NCBI GenBank assembly: GCA_023258955.1
Contig: JAHFRE010000001.1
Location: forward strand, 1-64,000
From: Sterolibacterium sp.
GTDB lineage: Bacteria; Pseudomonadota; Gammaproteobacteria; Burkholderiales; Rhodocyclaceae
Direction: 5' to 3'
Length of the DNA stretch: 64,000 bases
The notes below the pieces were generated by a model. The model saw only the letters and a list, made by a program, of their open reading frames with translations, did not search any database and was not told where the DNA came from. The position numbers and the translations under genes are program-made. Position 1 is the first letter of the stretch. Each line of letters begins with the position of its first letter. This document shows, in pieces, positions 8,527-16,810 of the stretch.

Positions 8527-8914
8527 TTACACGTACACCTGGCCCGAGAAGCTGGGCGTCAATCCCTGGAAAGACGGGCACGGCGACCAGGTGCGGCGGG
8601 TCGACTACGAACCGGTGGGGATGGTGACGGCGGCGCCCGGCGGGGCCCGCTGGTACCACCAGCACTTCAGCGTCTCGGAGGATCCGTTCCGTCTGACCGC
8701 CTGGTTCGGACCGCACAATCCGGGCAGAGACGCCGGACCGCCGGGCGAGAAACACACCGACTACACCGCCATCGATGTCAACGAAGGCGGCACCGCGATC
8801 CCCTATTGGCTGGAAGACCCCTACATCCGCCGCGAATACGACGAGACGCTGCAGCGCAACGGCGTGATGAACCGGATGGATCCCGGCTGGTATCTCGCGC
8901 CTGGCGCCAAGTAG
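7712..8914 (+). CDS. Bicupin protein, copy 1 (400 aa; partner of EutA-like ATPase)
   Basis: A 400-residue cytosolic protein with two cupin barrels. In barrel 1 the first motif is reduced to KHMYEEIFLVVEGRG (His96, Glu100) with a second-motif histidine at 140 (IPMNALHRIVN). In barrel 2 the first motif is GHAHTSAAVLICLKGKG (His257, His259; the usual glutamate is replaced) and the second motif is GGARWYHQHF (His316, His318). Both barrels could bind metal but neither is canonical. I recall homologues being labelled as ethanolamine ammonia-lyase-activating proteins, apparently from neighbourhood with eutA; no lyase exists here, so the function is unknown. The first 815 nucleotides are identical to the copy at 12740. 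GGGGGAAGG precedes the ATG. It is followed by a eutA-like gene 56 bases downstream. Confidence 0.85.
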   Translation: MPHDKDRSHWHEPAGNKKAGFGKFNKQPTPYDAFMEQEGIPVFRDIGIRRVQDLELFPWKRMGGRGHFIQLFGTEGKWGCYVVEVPPGGALNVEKHMYEEIFLVVEGRGTTEVWQEGDSKKHVFEWQAGSMFSIPMNALHRIVNATSGGALLLAGTTAPNVINMLNNFGAVFANPFVFHDRFSGADDFFKPKDEIEADPVRGLAMRRTNLIADATNCELPLDNRRSPGYRRIEPFMTNNCFYFWIGQHENGRYSKGHAHTSAAVLICLKGKGYTYTWPEKLGVNPWKDGHGDQVRRVDYEPVGMVTAAPGGARWYHQHFSVSEDPFRLTAWFGPHNPGRDAGPPGEKHTDYTAIDVNEGGTAIPYWLEDPYIRREYDETLQRNGVMNRMDPGWYLAPGAK

Positions 8915-8970
8915 GCGGCGCGAGCAGGCTCACCGCGGAATGATCCGCCCCAGCCTTGGAGCGTAGGCAC

Positions 8971-10488
8971 ATGCAGGAAGCAGAGGGCGGCAGGGTGTTT
9001 TTCAGCAGCGTCAGGCGCAGCCTGGAGGTCGAGGACGAGATCCTTCTGCTCAGCGTCGGCGTCGACATCGGCTCCTCCACCTCGCATCTGGTGTTCTCGC
9101 GCATCCTCTTGGAGCGGCTCGATAGCCGTTACATCGTCTCCAAGCGCGAGGTGGTGCACGAATCCGAGGTGCTGCTGACGCCCTACGCAGCGGACGCGAG
9201 CATCGACGCCGTGACGCTCGGCCGCTTCATTGAGCGCCAATACGCGCTGGCGCAAATCGACCCGCGCGACATCGACAGCGGGGCGCTGATTCTCACCGGT
9301 GTCGCGGTTCGCCGCAGCAACGCCCGCGCCATCGGCGAGCTGTTCGCCGCGCAAGCGGGAAAGTTCGTCTCGGTCAGCGCCGGTGACGCACTGGAAACCA
9401 CGCTGGCCGCCTTCGGTTCCGGCGCCGCGGCACGTTCCATTCGCGAAGCGGTGCGAGTCATGAACATCGATATCGGCGGCGGCACCTCGAAGATCGCGGT
9501 GTGCGAGGCGGGCGACCTGGTCGACCTGACCGCGGCCGACGTCGGCGCACGGATCGTCTGCTTCGACGCCGATGGACGGGTGCAACGCGTCGAGGCAGCC
9601 GGCTACCGTTTCGCCGCCGAAGTTGGCCTGGCACTGCAGCCAGGCGTCGTGCCCGATGCCCAGGGCCTCGCGCGGATGGTCGAACGCATGGCTGAACGCC
9701 TTCTGGAAATCGTCGCGCAGCCCTCGCTCGGCGCCGCCACGGCCGAGCTGCTGCGCCTCGAGCCGCTGAACAACGAGCGGGCGCCCGATGTGCTGACCTT
9801 CTCAGGGGGCGTCGCCGAATACATCTATGGTCGGCAGCCGGGGTATTTTGGCGATCTCGGCCCGCAACTGGCCCAGGCGGTGCTGCAACGGGTGCAGCGC
9901 TGGGGGCCGCGCATCGAGCACCCGGACCAGGGCATACGCGCCACCGTGGTCGGCGCCTCGCAGTACACGATCCAGGTCAGTGGTGGCACCATCTACGTCG
10001 CGCCGCAGGCGGTGCTGCCGCTGAAGAACGTCGCCGTGATCAAGCCCGATCTGCCGCTCGCGGCGGAGATCCTCGACGTCGAACAGATCGCAGCGGCGCT
10101 GCGCCTGGCGCTACGGCGCTTCGATCTGCAGCGCGGCGAGCAGGCGGTGGCGCTGTGCTACCACTGGCAGGGATCGGCCACCTTTGCCCGGCTGGACGCA
10201 TTCTGTCGCGCCGCCGTCGCCGGACTGGCGGCGATCCTGGCGGGCGGTCTGCCGTTGATCCTGGTCGGCGACGGCGACATCGGTGGCCTGGTCGGCATCC
10301 ACTGCAAGTCCGAATTGCGCCTGGCCAATGCGATCGTCTCGATCGACGGCATCACCCTCAGCGCTTTCGATTTCATCGACATCGGCGTCATCCTCGATAC
10401 CTCCGGCGCCGTGCCGGTGGTGATCAAGTCGTTGGTATTCCCCGTCTCCAGCGCCGTCGGTCGGCGCGCCGAACCGGCCGCCGCATGA
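8971..10488 (+). CDS. EutA-like reactivase-family ATPase, copy 1
   Basis: A 505-residue protein of the EutA family, an ASKHA (actin/Hsp70-fold) ATPase. The phosphate-1 motif is GVDIGSSTSHLVFSRI (from residue 30), the phosphate-2 motif is NIDIGGGTSKIAV and the adenosine motif is FSGGVAEYI. EutA proper reactivates the B12 enzyme ethanolamine ammonia-lyase by exchanging damaged cofactor, but eutBC is absent in this window. ATG 8971 is chosen over an in-frame TTG at 8956 because a GGAG sequence overlaps the TTG and sits 10 bases before the ATG. It lies directly downstream of a bicupin gene, an arrangement repeated at 32560-35313. Its likely client is a neighbouring enzyme, not ethanolamine ammonia-lyase. 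Confidence 0.85.
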   Translation: MQEAEGGRVFFSSVRRSLEVEDEILLLSVGVDIGSSTSHLVFSRILLERLDSRYIVSKREVVHESEVLLTPYAADASIDAVTLGRFIERQYALAQIDPRDIDSGALILTGVAVRRSNARAIGELFAAQAGKFVSVSAGDALETTLAAFGSGAAARSIREAVRVMNIDIGGGTSKIAVCEAGDLVDLTAADVGARIVCFDADGRVQRVEAAGYRFAAEVGLALQPGVVPDAQGLARMVERMAERLLEIVAQPSLGAATAELLRLEPLNNERAPDVLTFSGGVAEYIYGRQPGYFGDLGPQLAQAVLQRVQRWGPRIEHPDQGIRATVVGASQYTIQVSGGTIYVAPQAVLPLKNVAVIKPDLPLAAEILDVEQIAAALRLALRRFDLQRGEQAVALCYHWQGSATFARLDAFCRAAVAGLAAILAGGLPLILVGDGDIGGLVGIHCKSELRLANAIVSIDGITLSAFDFIDIGVILDTSGAVPVVIKSLVFPVSSAVGRRAEPAAA

Positions 10489-10515
10489 ACGCCGGCGCCG
10501 CCGTCGGGTGAGCCG

Positions 10516-11463
10516 ATGTTCGAGGCGACCCTCTATCCACCGATAGAGCCGTACGAGAGCGGCTACCTCGCGGTGGACGGCGCCCATCGGCTCTACTGGG
10601 AGCAGTGCGGCAATCCGCAAGGCACGCCGGCCCTGTTCCTGCACGGCGGCCCGGGCGGCGGTTGCACCGCCAACAATCGGCGCTGGTTCGATCCCCAACG
10701 CTATCGCATCATCTTGTTGGACCAGCGCGGCTGCGGGCGCTCCCAACCCACGGGCGAGCTTGCCGCCAACACCACCGAGCACTTGCTCGGGGACATCGAG
10801 GCTTTGCGCCAGCGTTGCGCCGTCGAGCGCTGGTTGCTGATGGGTGGCTCCTGGGGCGCGACCCTGGCGCTGGCCTACGCCCAGCGTCACCCAGCGCGGG
10901 TGCGGGCGCTGGTGTTGCGCGGCGTGTTTTGCGCCAGGCGCAGCGAGCTGCGCTGGCTCTACCAGGAAGGCGCCTCGCGGCTATTTCCGGAAGCCTGGCA
11001 ACGCTTCGTCGCACCGATCGCAGCAGCCGAGCGGCACGACCTGATCGCCGCCTATCATGCGCGCCTGAACAACGCCGACGCGACGCTGCAAATGAACGCC
11101 GCGATCGCCTGGTGCGCCTGGGAAGACAGCATTGCTTCGCTGCTGCCGTACTCGTCCACGGGCACCATCGATGCGGCAGCGACGCTGGCGCTGGCCCGCA
11201 TCGGCAACCACTATATGCAGCGCCGCTGCTTTCTCGACGATGGCCAATTGATCGCCCACGCCCATCTGCTGCGCGACATTCCCGCCGTCATCGTCCAGGG
11301 CCGCTACGATGCCGTGACGCCGCCGATCACGGCTTGGGAGCTGGCGCGCGACTGGCCGCAAGCCACCCTGCAGCTGGTCGCCGATGCCGGCCATGCATCG
11401 TCCGAGCCGGGCATCCTGCGCCGCCTGATCGCCGCAACGGACGGCTTCGCTGTCCAGCCGTAG
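10516..11463 (+). CDS. pip: Proline iminopeptidase-like alpha/beta hydrolase (S33)
   Basis: A 315-residue cytosolic serine hydrolase. It has the oxyanion-hole block FLHGGPGGGC, the DQRGCGRS block, nucleophile elbow GGSWGATLALAYA (Ser in GGSWG), the acid in GRYDAVTPP and the histidine in DAGHASS, so the catalytic triad is complete and the length is normal for S33 prolyl aminopeptidases. These release N-terminal proline from peptides; some relatives cleave other amides. It starts 27 bases after eutA1 and probably belongs to the same transcript. Its role beside cupins is unclear. Confidence 0.85.
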   Translation: MFEATLYPPIEPYESGYLAVDGAHRLYWEQCGNPQGTPALFLHGGPGGGCTANNRRWFDPQRYRIILLDQRGCGRSQPTGELAANTTEHLLGDIEALRQRCAVERWLLMGGSWGATLALAYAQRHPARVRALVLRGVFCARRSELRWLYQEGASRLFPEAWQRFVAPIAAAERHDLIAAYHARLNNADATLQMNAAIAWCAWEDSIASLLPYSSTGTIDAAATLALARIGNHYMQRRCFLDDGQLIAHAHLLRDIPAVIVQGRYDAVTPPITAWELARDWPQATLQLVADAGHASSEPGILRRLIAATDGFAVQP

Positions 11464-11473
11464 CTCCGGTCGC

Positions 11474-11490
11474 GTTCTTGTATGCGGGAC
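11474..11490 (-). promoter_or_regulatory. Operator-like dyad (site 2 of 4, reverse orientation)
   Basis: GTTCTTGTATGCGGGAC on the plus strand matches the reverse complement of the 36055 site (GTTCTTGTATACGGAAC) at 15 of 17 positions. It lies just upstream of the -35 box of the promoter at 11504, unlike the other sites, which lie downstream of their promoters. Confidence 0.55.
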
Positions 11491-11503
11491 GTTGTTTCAT
11501 TTA

Positions 11504-11532
11504 TTGCGGCAGAGCGCAAATCGCCCTACAAT
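11504..11532 (+). promoter_or_regulatory. Probable promoter for the binding protein-cupin2 operon
   Basis: TTGCGG (11504-11509), a 17-base spacer and TACAAT (11527-11532, five of six consensus bases). It precedes the start at 11624 by about 90 bases. The weak -35 box next to an operator-like dyad would fit activation or competition at this promoter. Confidence 0.45.
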
Positions 11533-11623
11533 GATTTTGCTTCGGGATGTCAATCCGATGCCTGGATCGCGCGGCAAGCGCCGCGCTCCGGAAGAACAAT
11601 AGGCGGTCGATTGGGGAGGGGAG

Positions 11624-12697
11624 ATGCGTCACCCGGGGAGACACGGCATCCGCAACCTGTGGCTGGGCTTAGGCCTTGCTGCGGCGACGCTCGCGGGCGA
11701 GGCCGCAGCGCTGGCGCCAGCGGCGAACCCGGACGGCAATCAGGCGATCTATCTGTACCAGGGCTCGGACCGCGAGCAGCGCCTGCTCCAGCAGGCTCGC
11801 CAGGAAGGCGCGGTCGTCGTCTATACCTCGCTGGCGACGAAAGAATCGACGCCCCTGGCCAAGGCCTTCGAGAAGAAGTACGGCGTCAAGGTCGAACTGT
11901 GGCGCGCCACCAGCGACAAGGTGGTGCAGCGGACGGTCAGCGAGGCGCAGGCGAGGCGTTTTGCGGTCGATGTGGTCGAGACCAACGGCCCCGAAGTCGA
12001 GATGATCGCGCGCGAGAAGTTGCTCGCGGAGTTCTTCAGCCCCCACTTCGCCGACCTGCCGGCGACCGCGATCGCCCTCAACCGCCTGTGGGTGAGCGAC
12101 CGCTTGAACTTCTTCGTCGTCGCCTACAACACCAATCGGTTCAAGCGCGAAGAGCTGCCCAGACACTACGAGGGCTTCCTCGAGGCGAAATGGCGCGGCA
12201 AGATCGGCATCGAAGCCACCGACGCCGAGTGGATGGCCACCATCATCAAGAAGCTGGGCAGCGAACGCGGCGGCAAGCTCTTCGAAAAGCTGGCGGAGAT
12301 GCAGCCGGACGTGCGCAAGGGCCACATCCTCTTGGCCGAGATGGTGGGCGTCGGCGAAGTTCCGGTGGCGCTGACGGTCTACGACTCGGAAGTGGAATCG
12401 CTGAAGCGGCGAGGCGCGCCGATCGACTGGCTGCCGGTCGAACCGGTGGTCGCCCGGCCGCAAGGTATCGCCGTGATGAAGCGGGCACCGCATCCGCACG
12501 CGGCGCTGCTGTTCGCCGACTTCGTGCTGTCGCCCGAGGGACAGGAACTATTCAACGCCATGGGGCGGATACCGACGAGCCTCAAGGTGAAGACCCGCTC
12601 GCACGACTTTCCCTACCTCATGGTCGACCCGGCGACGGTGCTCGATGAGAGCGAAAAGTGGGAAAAGCTGTGGAATCGCCTATTTCTCAAACAATAG
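11624..12697 (+). CDS. ABC transporter substrate-binding protein, ferric/polyamine type, copy 1
   Basis: A 357-residue exported protein: N-terminal signal peptide through about residue 30 (hydrophobic core LGLGLAAATLAGEAAALA), then a type II periplasmic binding fold with VVVYTSLATKESTPLAKAF and KKYGVKVELWRATSDKV, marks of the FbpA/extracellular solute-binding family 1 group. Its nearest relative in the window is the gene at 13945, with two more distant ones at 38867 and 39988. A strong GGGGAGGGGAG ribosome-binding site precedes the ATG. No permease is adjacent; the only matching permease/ATPase pair is at 19737-22614. The ligand could be an anion-metal complex or an organic acid. Confidence 0.85.
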   Translation: MRHPGRHGIRNLWLGLGLAAATLAGEAAALAPAANPDGNQAIYLYQGSDREQRLLQQARQEGAVVVYTSLATKESTPLAKAFEKKYGVKVELWRATSDKVVQRTVSEAQARRFAVDVVETNGPEVEMIAREKLLAEFFSPHFADLPATAIALNRLWVSDRLNFFVVAYNTNRFKREELPRHYEGFLEAKWRGKIGIEATDAEWMATIIKKLGSERGGKLFEKLAEMQPDVRKGHILLAEMVGVGEVPVALTVYDSEVESLKRRGAPIDWLPVEPVVARPQGIAVMKRAPHPHAALLFADFVLSPEGQELFNAMGRIPTSLKVKTRSHDFPYLMVDPATVLDESEKWEKLWNRLFLKQ

Positions 12698-12739
12698 CCG
12701 CGATCCCGGCAAACAACAGCAGCGTTAAGGAGCCATACC

Positions 12740-13942
12740 ATGCCGCACGACAAGGACCGCAGCCACTGGCACGAACCGGCGGGCAACAAGAAGGCCGGCT
12801 TCGGCAAGTTCAACAAGCAGCCGACGCCCTACGATGCCTTCATGGAGCAGGAGGGGATTCCGGTGTTTCGCGACATCGGCATCCGCCGGGTGCAGGACCT
12901 GGAACTGTTCCCGTGGAAGCGGATGGGCGGTCGCGGTCACTTCATCCAGCTGTTCGGCACGGAGGGCAAGTGGGGCTGCTACGTGGTGGAGGTGCCGCCG
13001 GGCGGAGCGCTCAACGTCGAGAAGCACATGTACGAGGAAATCTTTCTGGTGGTCGAGGGCCGCGGCACGACCGAGGTTTGGCAGGAAGGCGACAGCAAGA
13101 AGCACGTTTTTGAATGGCAGGCGGGCTCGATGTTCTCGATCCCGATGAACGCCCTGCACCGCATCGTCAATGCCACCTCCGGCGGCGCGCTGCTCCTGGC
13201 CGGCACCACGGCGCCCAACGTGATCAACATGCTGAACAACTTCGGCGCCGTGTTCGCCAATCCGTTCGTCTTCCACGATCGCTTCAGCGGCGCCGACGAT
13301 TTCTTCAAGCCCAAGGACGAGATCGAAGCCGACCCGGTACGCGGCCTGGCGATGCGCCGCACCAATCTGATCGCCGACGCCACGAATTGCGAGCTGCCCC
13401 TGGACAATCGGCGCTCGCCCGGCTACCGGCGCATCGAGCCGTTCATGACCAACAACTGCTTCTACTTCTGGATCGGCCAGCACGAGAACGGCCGCTATTC
13501 CAAGGGTCACGCCCACACCTCGGCGGCGGTGCTGATCTGCCTCAAGGGCAAGGGCTACACGTACACCTGGCCGGAGAAGCTGGGCGTCAATCCCTGGCGA
13601 GACGGGCACGGCGACCAGGTGCGGCGGGTCGACTACGAGCCGGGCGGCATGGTGACGGCGGCGCCCGGCGGCGCCCGCTGGTACCACCAGCACTTCAGCG
13701 TCTCGGAAGAATCGCTGCGTCTGACCGCCTGGTTCGGGCCGCACAATCCGGGCAGGGACCCGGGGCCGCCGGGTGAGAAGCACACCGACTACACCGCCAT
13801 CGACGTCACCGAAGGCGGCACCTCGATCCCCTACTGGATGGAAGATCCCTACATCCGCGCTGAATACGCGGCCAAGCTGCAGCAAAACGGCGTCCCCAGT
13901 CGGATGGATCCCGACTGGTATGTCGCGCCAGCGAGCAAGTAG
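12740..13942 (+). CDS. Bicupin protein, copy 2 (400 aa)
   Basis: A 400-residue double-cupin protein identical to the 7712 copy for its first 272 codons and about nine-tenths identical in the rest (changes include residues 287, 302 and the stretch after SVSE). All histidines of both barrels (96, 140, 257, 259, 316, 318) are kept. AAGGAG lies 7 bases before the ATG. Unlike copy 1 it is not followed by a eutA gene but sits between two paralogous binding proteins, 42 bases after the first and 2 bases before the second, so it is surely co-expressed with them. The function is unknown. Confidence 0.85.
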   Translation: MPHDKDRSHWHEPAGNKKAGFGKFNKQPTPYDAFMEQEGIPVFRDIGIRRVQDLELFPWKRMGGRGHFIQLFGTEGKWGCYVVEVPPGGALNVEKHMYEEIFLVVEGRGTTEVWQEGDSKKHVFEWQAGSMFSIPMNALHRIVNATSGGALLLAGTTAPNVINMLNNFGAVFANPFVFHDRFSGADDFFKPKDEIEADPVRGLAMRRTNLIADATNCELPLDNRRSPGYRRIEPFMTNNCFYFWIGQHENGRYSKGHAHTSAAVLICLKGKGYTYTWPEKLGVNPWRDGHGDQVRRVDYEPGGMVTAAPGGARWYHQHFSVSEESLRLTAWFGPHNPGRDPGPPGEKHTDYTAIDVTEGGTSIPYWMEDPYIRAEYAAKLQQNGVPSRMDPDWYVAPASK

Positions 13943-13944
13943 CC

Positions 13945-15009
13945 GTGGCATTCTGCGACGCCGACGCGCGCATCATCAGGCTGCTTGCCGGCCTGGCGTT
14001 GCTGCTGGGGGCGCCAGCGGTCTTGGCGCAAGCGCCGGCGCCGGGCAACAACGATGCTGTCTACAGGTACCGCGGTGCTGACCGCGATCGCCTGTTGCTC
14101 GATGGAGCGCGTCGGGAAGGCACGGTGGTGGTGTACACCTCTCTGGCGACCAAGGAGTCCACCCCGCTGGCCAAGGCCTTCGAAAAGAAGTACGGCGTCA
14201 AGGTCGAGCTGTGGCGCGCCACCAGCGACAAGGTGGTGCAGCGGCTGGTCACCGAGGGGCAGGCCAGGCGCTTCGTGGTCGATGTGGTCGAAACCAACGG
14301 TCCCGAAGTCGATATGGTTGCCCGCGAGAAATTGCTCGCCGAGTTCTTCAGCCCGCACCTCGCCGACTTGCCGCCCATGGCCATCGCCGCCAATCACCTC
14401 TGGGTGAGCGACCGGCTCAACTATTTCATCGTCGCCTACAACACCAACAAGTTCAAGCGCGAAGATCTGCCCAAACACTACGAAGGCTTCCTCGATCCGA
14501 AATGGCGCGGACAGATCGGCATCGAGGCGACCGACGCGGAGTGGATGGCCACGGTGATCAAGGCGCTGGGCAACGAACGCGGCATGCGCTTGTTTGAAAA
14601 GCTGGCGGAAATGCGACCGGACATGCGCAAGAGCCATATTCTGCTGGCCGAGATGGTCGCTGCCGGCGAAGTGCCGGTGGCGCTGTCGGCCTACGATTCG
14701 AACGCCGAAGCGCTGAAGCGGCGAGGCGCGCCGATCGACTGGCTGCCGGTGACGCCGGTGGTCGGACGGCCGCAGGGCATAGCGGTGATGACCCAGGCGC
14801 CGCATCCGCACGCGGCGCTGCTCTTCGTCGATTTCGTGCTGTCGCCGGAGGGACAGGAACTGCTCAAGGCGATGGGTCGTGTGCCTTCGAGTCTGAAAGC
14901 GCGCGGCAGCCAGAACAACTTCCCCTACGTCATGCTCGACCCGGCAACGGTGCTCGACGAGAGCGAGAAGTGGGAGAAGCTGTGGAACAAGCTCTTCCTC
15001 AGCAGATGA
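13945..15009 (+). CDS. ABC transporter substrate-binding protein, ferric/polyamine type, copy 2
   Basis: A 354-residue exported binding protein, closely similar to the 11624 product over the mature region (shared YTSLATKESTPLAKAFEKKY and the LWRATSDKVVQR block). Signal peptide: hydrophobic core LLAGLALLLGAPAVLA. The start is a GTG at 13945, two bases after the cupin2 stop, with no clear ribosome-binding site, so translation is probably coupled to cupin2. Together with 11624 it frames the duplicated cupin, which suggests that a binding protein-cupin unit was duplicated in tandem and then diverged. Confidence 0.85.
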   Translation: MAFCDADARIIRLLAGLALLLGAPAVLAQAPAPGNNDAVYRYRGADRDRLLLDGARREGTVVVYTSLATKESTPLAKAFEKKYGVKVELWRATSDKVVQRLVTEGQARRFVVDVVETNGPEVDMVAREKLLAEFFSPHLADLPPMAIAANHLWVSDRLNYFIVAYNTNKFKREDLPKHYEGFLDPKWRGQIGIEATDAEWMATVIKALGNERGMRLFEKLAEMRPDMRKSHILLAEMVAAGEVPVALSAYDSNAEALKRRGAPIDWLPVTPVVGRPQGIAVMTQAPHPHAALLFVDFVLSPEGQELLKAMGRVPSSLKARGSQNNFPYVMLDPATVLDESEKWEKLWNKLFLSR

Positions 15010-15047
15010 ACAGCTGTTGCCCACCAACCGGATAGACGGAGACGACG

Positions 15048-15866
15048 ATGCAAGAAGCTTTGCCGCAAGACTGGATAAGCCTGGTGCTGGTGGTGTTCGC
15101 CCTGGGCATGAAGCACGGCATCGATCCCGACCACCTGGCGACCATCGACGGTATGACCCGCTTCAACGCGCTCGCCCGGCCGCGCCTCTCGCGTTGGTCC
15201 GGCTTCCTCTTTTCGCTCGGCCACGGCCTGGTGGTGACGGCGGTCGCCGCCGTCGTCGCGCTCACCGCCAGCACCTGGGAGGTGCCGCCGTGGCTGGAGG
15301 ATCTCGGCGCCTGGATCTCCATCGCCATCCTGCTGCTGCTCGGCTTTGCCAATCTGCGCGAGGTGTTGCGTGCGCCGCCGGATCAGCCGGTGCGTCCCGT
15401 CGGCGTCAAAGGGCGCTTCCTGCGCCGCTTTGCCGAGACCAAACATCCGGTGCTGATCGCGGCAGTGGGTGCCGCCTTCGCCCTGTCCTTCGATACTGTC
15501 AGCCAGACGGCGCTGTTCTCACTGACGGCTTCCAACCTGGCCGGCTGCCTGTTCGCCATCGGCTTGGGCATCCTCTTCATGATCGGCATGATGCTGACCG
15601 ACAGCGTGAACGGGCTTTGGGTGGCGCGGCTACTGCGCGAGACCAACCAGCGGGCCTTGATCGCTTCGCGGGTGATGGGCTTGTCGATCGGCTTTCTCAG
15701 CATCGCCATCGCCGGCCTCGGTCTGGTAAAGTACTTCGCGCCGTCGACGGCCGCTCTGCTCGACGGCGCGAGCCTGCTGACAGGGGTTGGTCTGGTGGCG
15801 ATACTGCTGGGCAGTTTCGGCCTGGCCCTGCGCCTGTCACGTCGCCCGCCGGTGGTGCAGAACTAA
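15048..15866 (+). CDS. NiCoT-family nickel/cobalt permease
   Basis: A 272-residue inner-membrane protein with about seven or eight membrane segments. The NiCoT signature in the first part reads GMKHGIDPDHLATIDG (H-x4-DH pattern), followed by FSLGHGLVVT and, later, ALSFDTVSQTALFSL, matching the four conserved motifs of HoxN/NixA/NhlF transporters. It is shorter than the classical 330-370 residue members. It would import Ni(II) or Co(II). In an operon with metal-site cupins and EutA-like ATPases, one of them histidine-rich, it is the best clue that the local chemistry depends on a transition metal or on cobalamin. A GGAGACGACG sequence precedes the ATG. Confidence 0.8.
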   Translation: MQEALPQDWISLVLVVFALGMKHGIDPDHLATIDGMTRFNALARPRLSRWSGFLFSLGHGLVVTAVAAVVALTASTWEVPPWLEDLGAWISIAILLLLGFANLREVLRAPPDQPVRPVGVKGRFLRRFAETKHPVLIAAVGAAFALSFDTVSQTALFSLTASNLAGCLFAIGLGILFMIGMMLTDSVNGLWVARLLRETNQRALIASRVMGLSIGFLSIAIAGLGLVKYFAPSTAALLDGASLLTGVGLVAILLGSFGLALRLSRRPPVVQN

Positions 15867-15894
15867 GCCGGCCAACTTCGATAGAAAGTTAGCC

Positions 15895-16725
15895 ATGCCA
15901 CAAATTCCCATCGGGGAACGCAAAAAAGCCAGCCCGGCGAAGCCGAAGACGCGGCTGTCGTCGGTCGCCAACGCCATTCGCCTGATCAAGGTGTTTTCTG
16001 ACGAAGAATACGAGATCGGCATCAGCGACCTGGGCAAGCGCTTGGGCTTGCCCAAGAGCACCGTGCATCGGCTGGCCAGTACGCTGACCGAATCCAGGTT
16101 GCTGGAGCAGAACCCGGAGAGCGGCAAGTATCGGCTGGGGCTGGTGGTGTTCGAGCTCGGTTCGCTGGTGCGGCGCAAGCTGGAAACCTTCAGCGAGGCC
16201 AAGCGCTTCCTGATGGCCTTGCGCGACAAGACCGGTGAGACGGTGCACATGTCCATCCTCGATCAAGGCAGCGTCGTCTATATCAACTGTCTGGAGAGCA
16301 AACAGGCGATCCGCATGACGCTGAACGTCGGCGTGCGCAAACCAGCGTACGCCACGGCTGCGGGCAAAGCCATGCTGGCCTACCAGCCGACCGAAGTGCT
16401 GAACGGCCTGTTCGCCGCGGGGCTGACGGAGAGGACAGCAAACACCATCGTCGATCCGGAAGCCTTCAGCAAGGAACTGGCGACCATCCGCAATCGCGGC
16501 TACGCGATCGCCGACGAGGAAAACGAAGTCGGCGTGCGCAGCCTGGCAGCACCGGTGCGCGACCATTCCAACAACGTCATCGCCGCCACCAGCATCGCCG
16601 GCCCGGCACACCGTCTGACCAAGAAGGTGCTGGCCCTGTTTGCGCAGGATGTCGTCGCCGCCGCCGACGCCATCTCGCTGCGCCTCGGCTATCAACCGCG
16701 CTCGGCCGGGCGAATTCGCGGCTGA
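15895..16725 (+). CDS. IclR-family transcriptional regulator
   Basis: A 276-residue DNA-binding regulator. The N-terminal winged helix-turn-helix is at about residues 24-85 (ISDLGKRLGLPKSTVHRLA), followed by the IclR effector-binding domain with MSILDQGSVVYINCLES and the closing GIAGPAHRLT-type stretch (SIAGPAHRL). ATG 15895 is used because upstream in-frame sequence is the shadow of the permease gene. It is the only regulator gene in the 7.7-50 kb region, so it is the natural candidate for binding the 17-bp dyads at 7659, 11474, 19646 and 36055. Whether it represses or activates cannot be told. Confidence 0.9.
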   Translation: MPQIPIGERKKASPAKPKTRLSSVANAIRLIKVFSDEEYEIGISDLGKRLGLPKSTVHRLASTLTESRLLEQNPESGKYRLGLVVFELGSLVRRKLETFSEAKRFLMALRDKTGETVHMSILDQGSVVYINCLESKQAIRMTLNVGVRKPAYATAAGKAMLAYQPTEVLNGLFAAGLTERTANTIVDPEAFSKELATIRNRGYAIADEENEVGVRSLAAPVRDHSNNVIAATSIAGPAHRLTKKVLALFAQDVVAAADAISLRLGYQPRSAGRIRG

Positions 16726-16810
16726 GCCGGCGGCCGGGTGACCGCGTCCGGCTGCCGCAGCTGTACAAACCGTACGACCCAACACGCAAAGCGTGAGACA
16801 GGAATCGCAA

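Noticed and set aside
15010-15047. Cobalamin or NiCo riboswitch before the NiCoT gene
   Set aside because: The gap is only 38 bases and contains no B12-box; no such element was seen upstream of the operon either.
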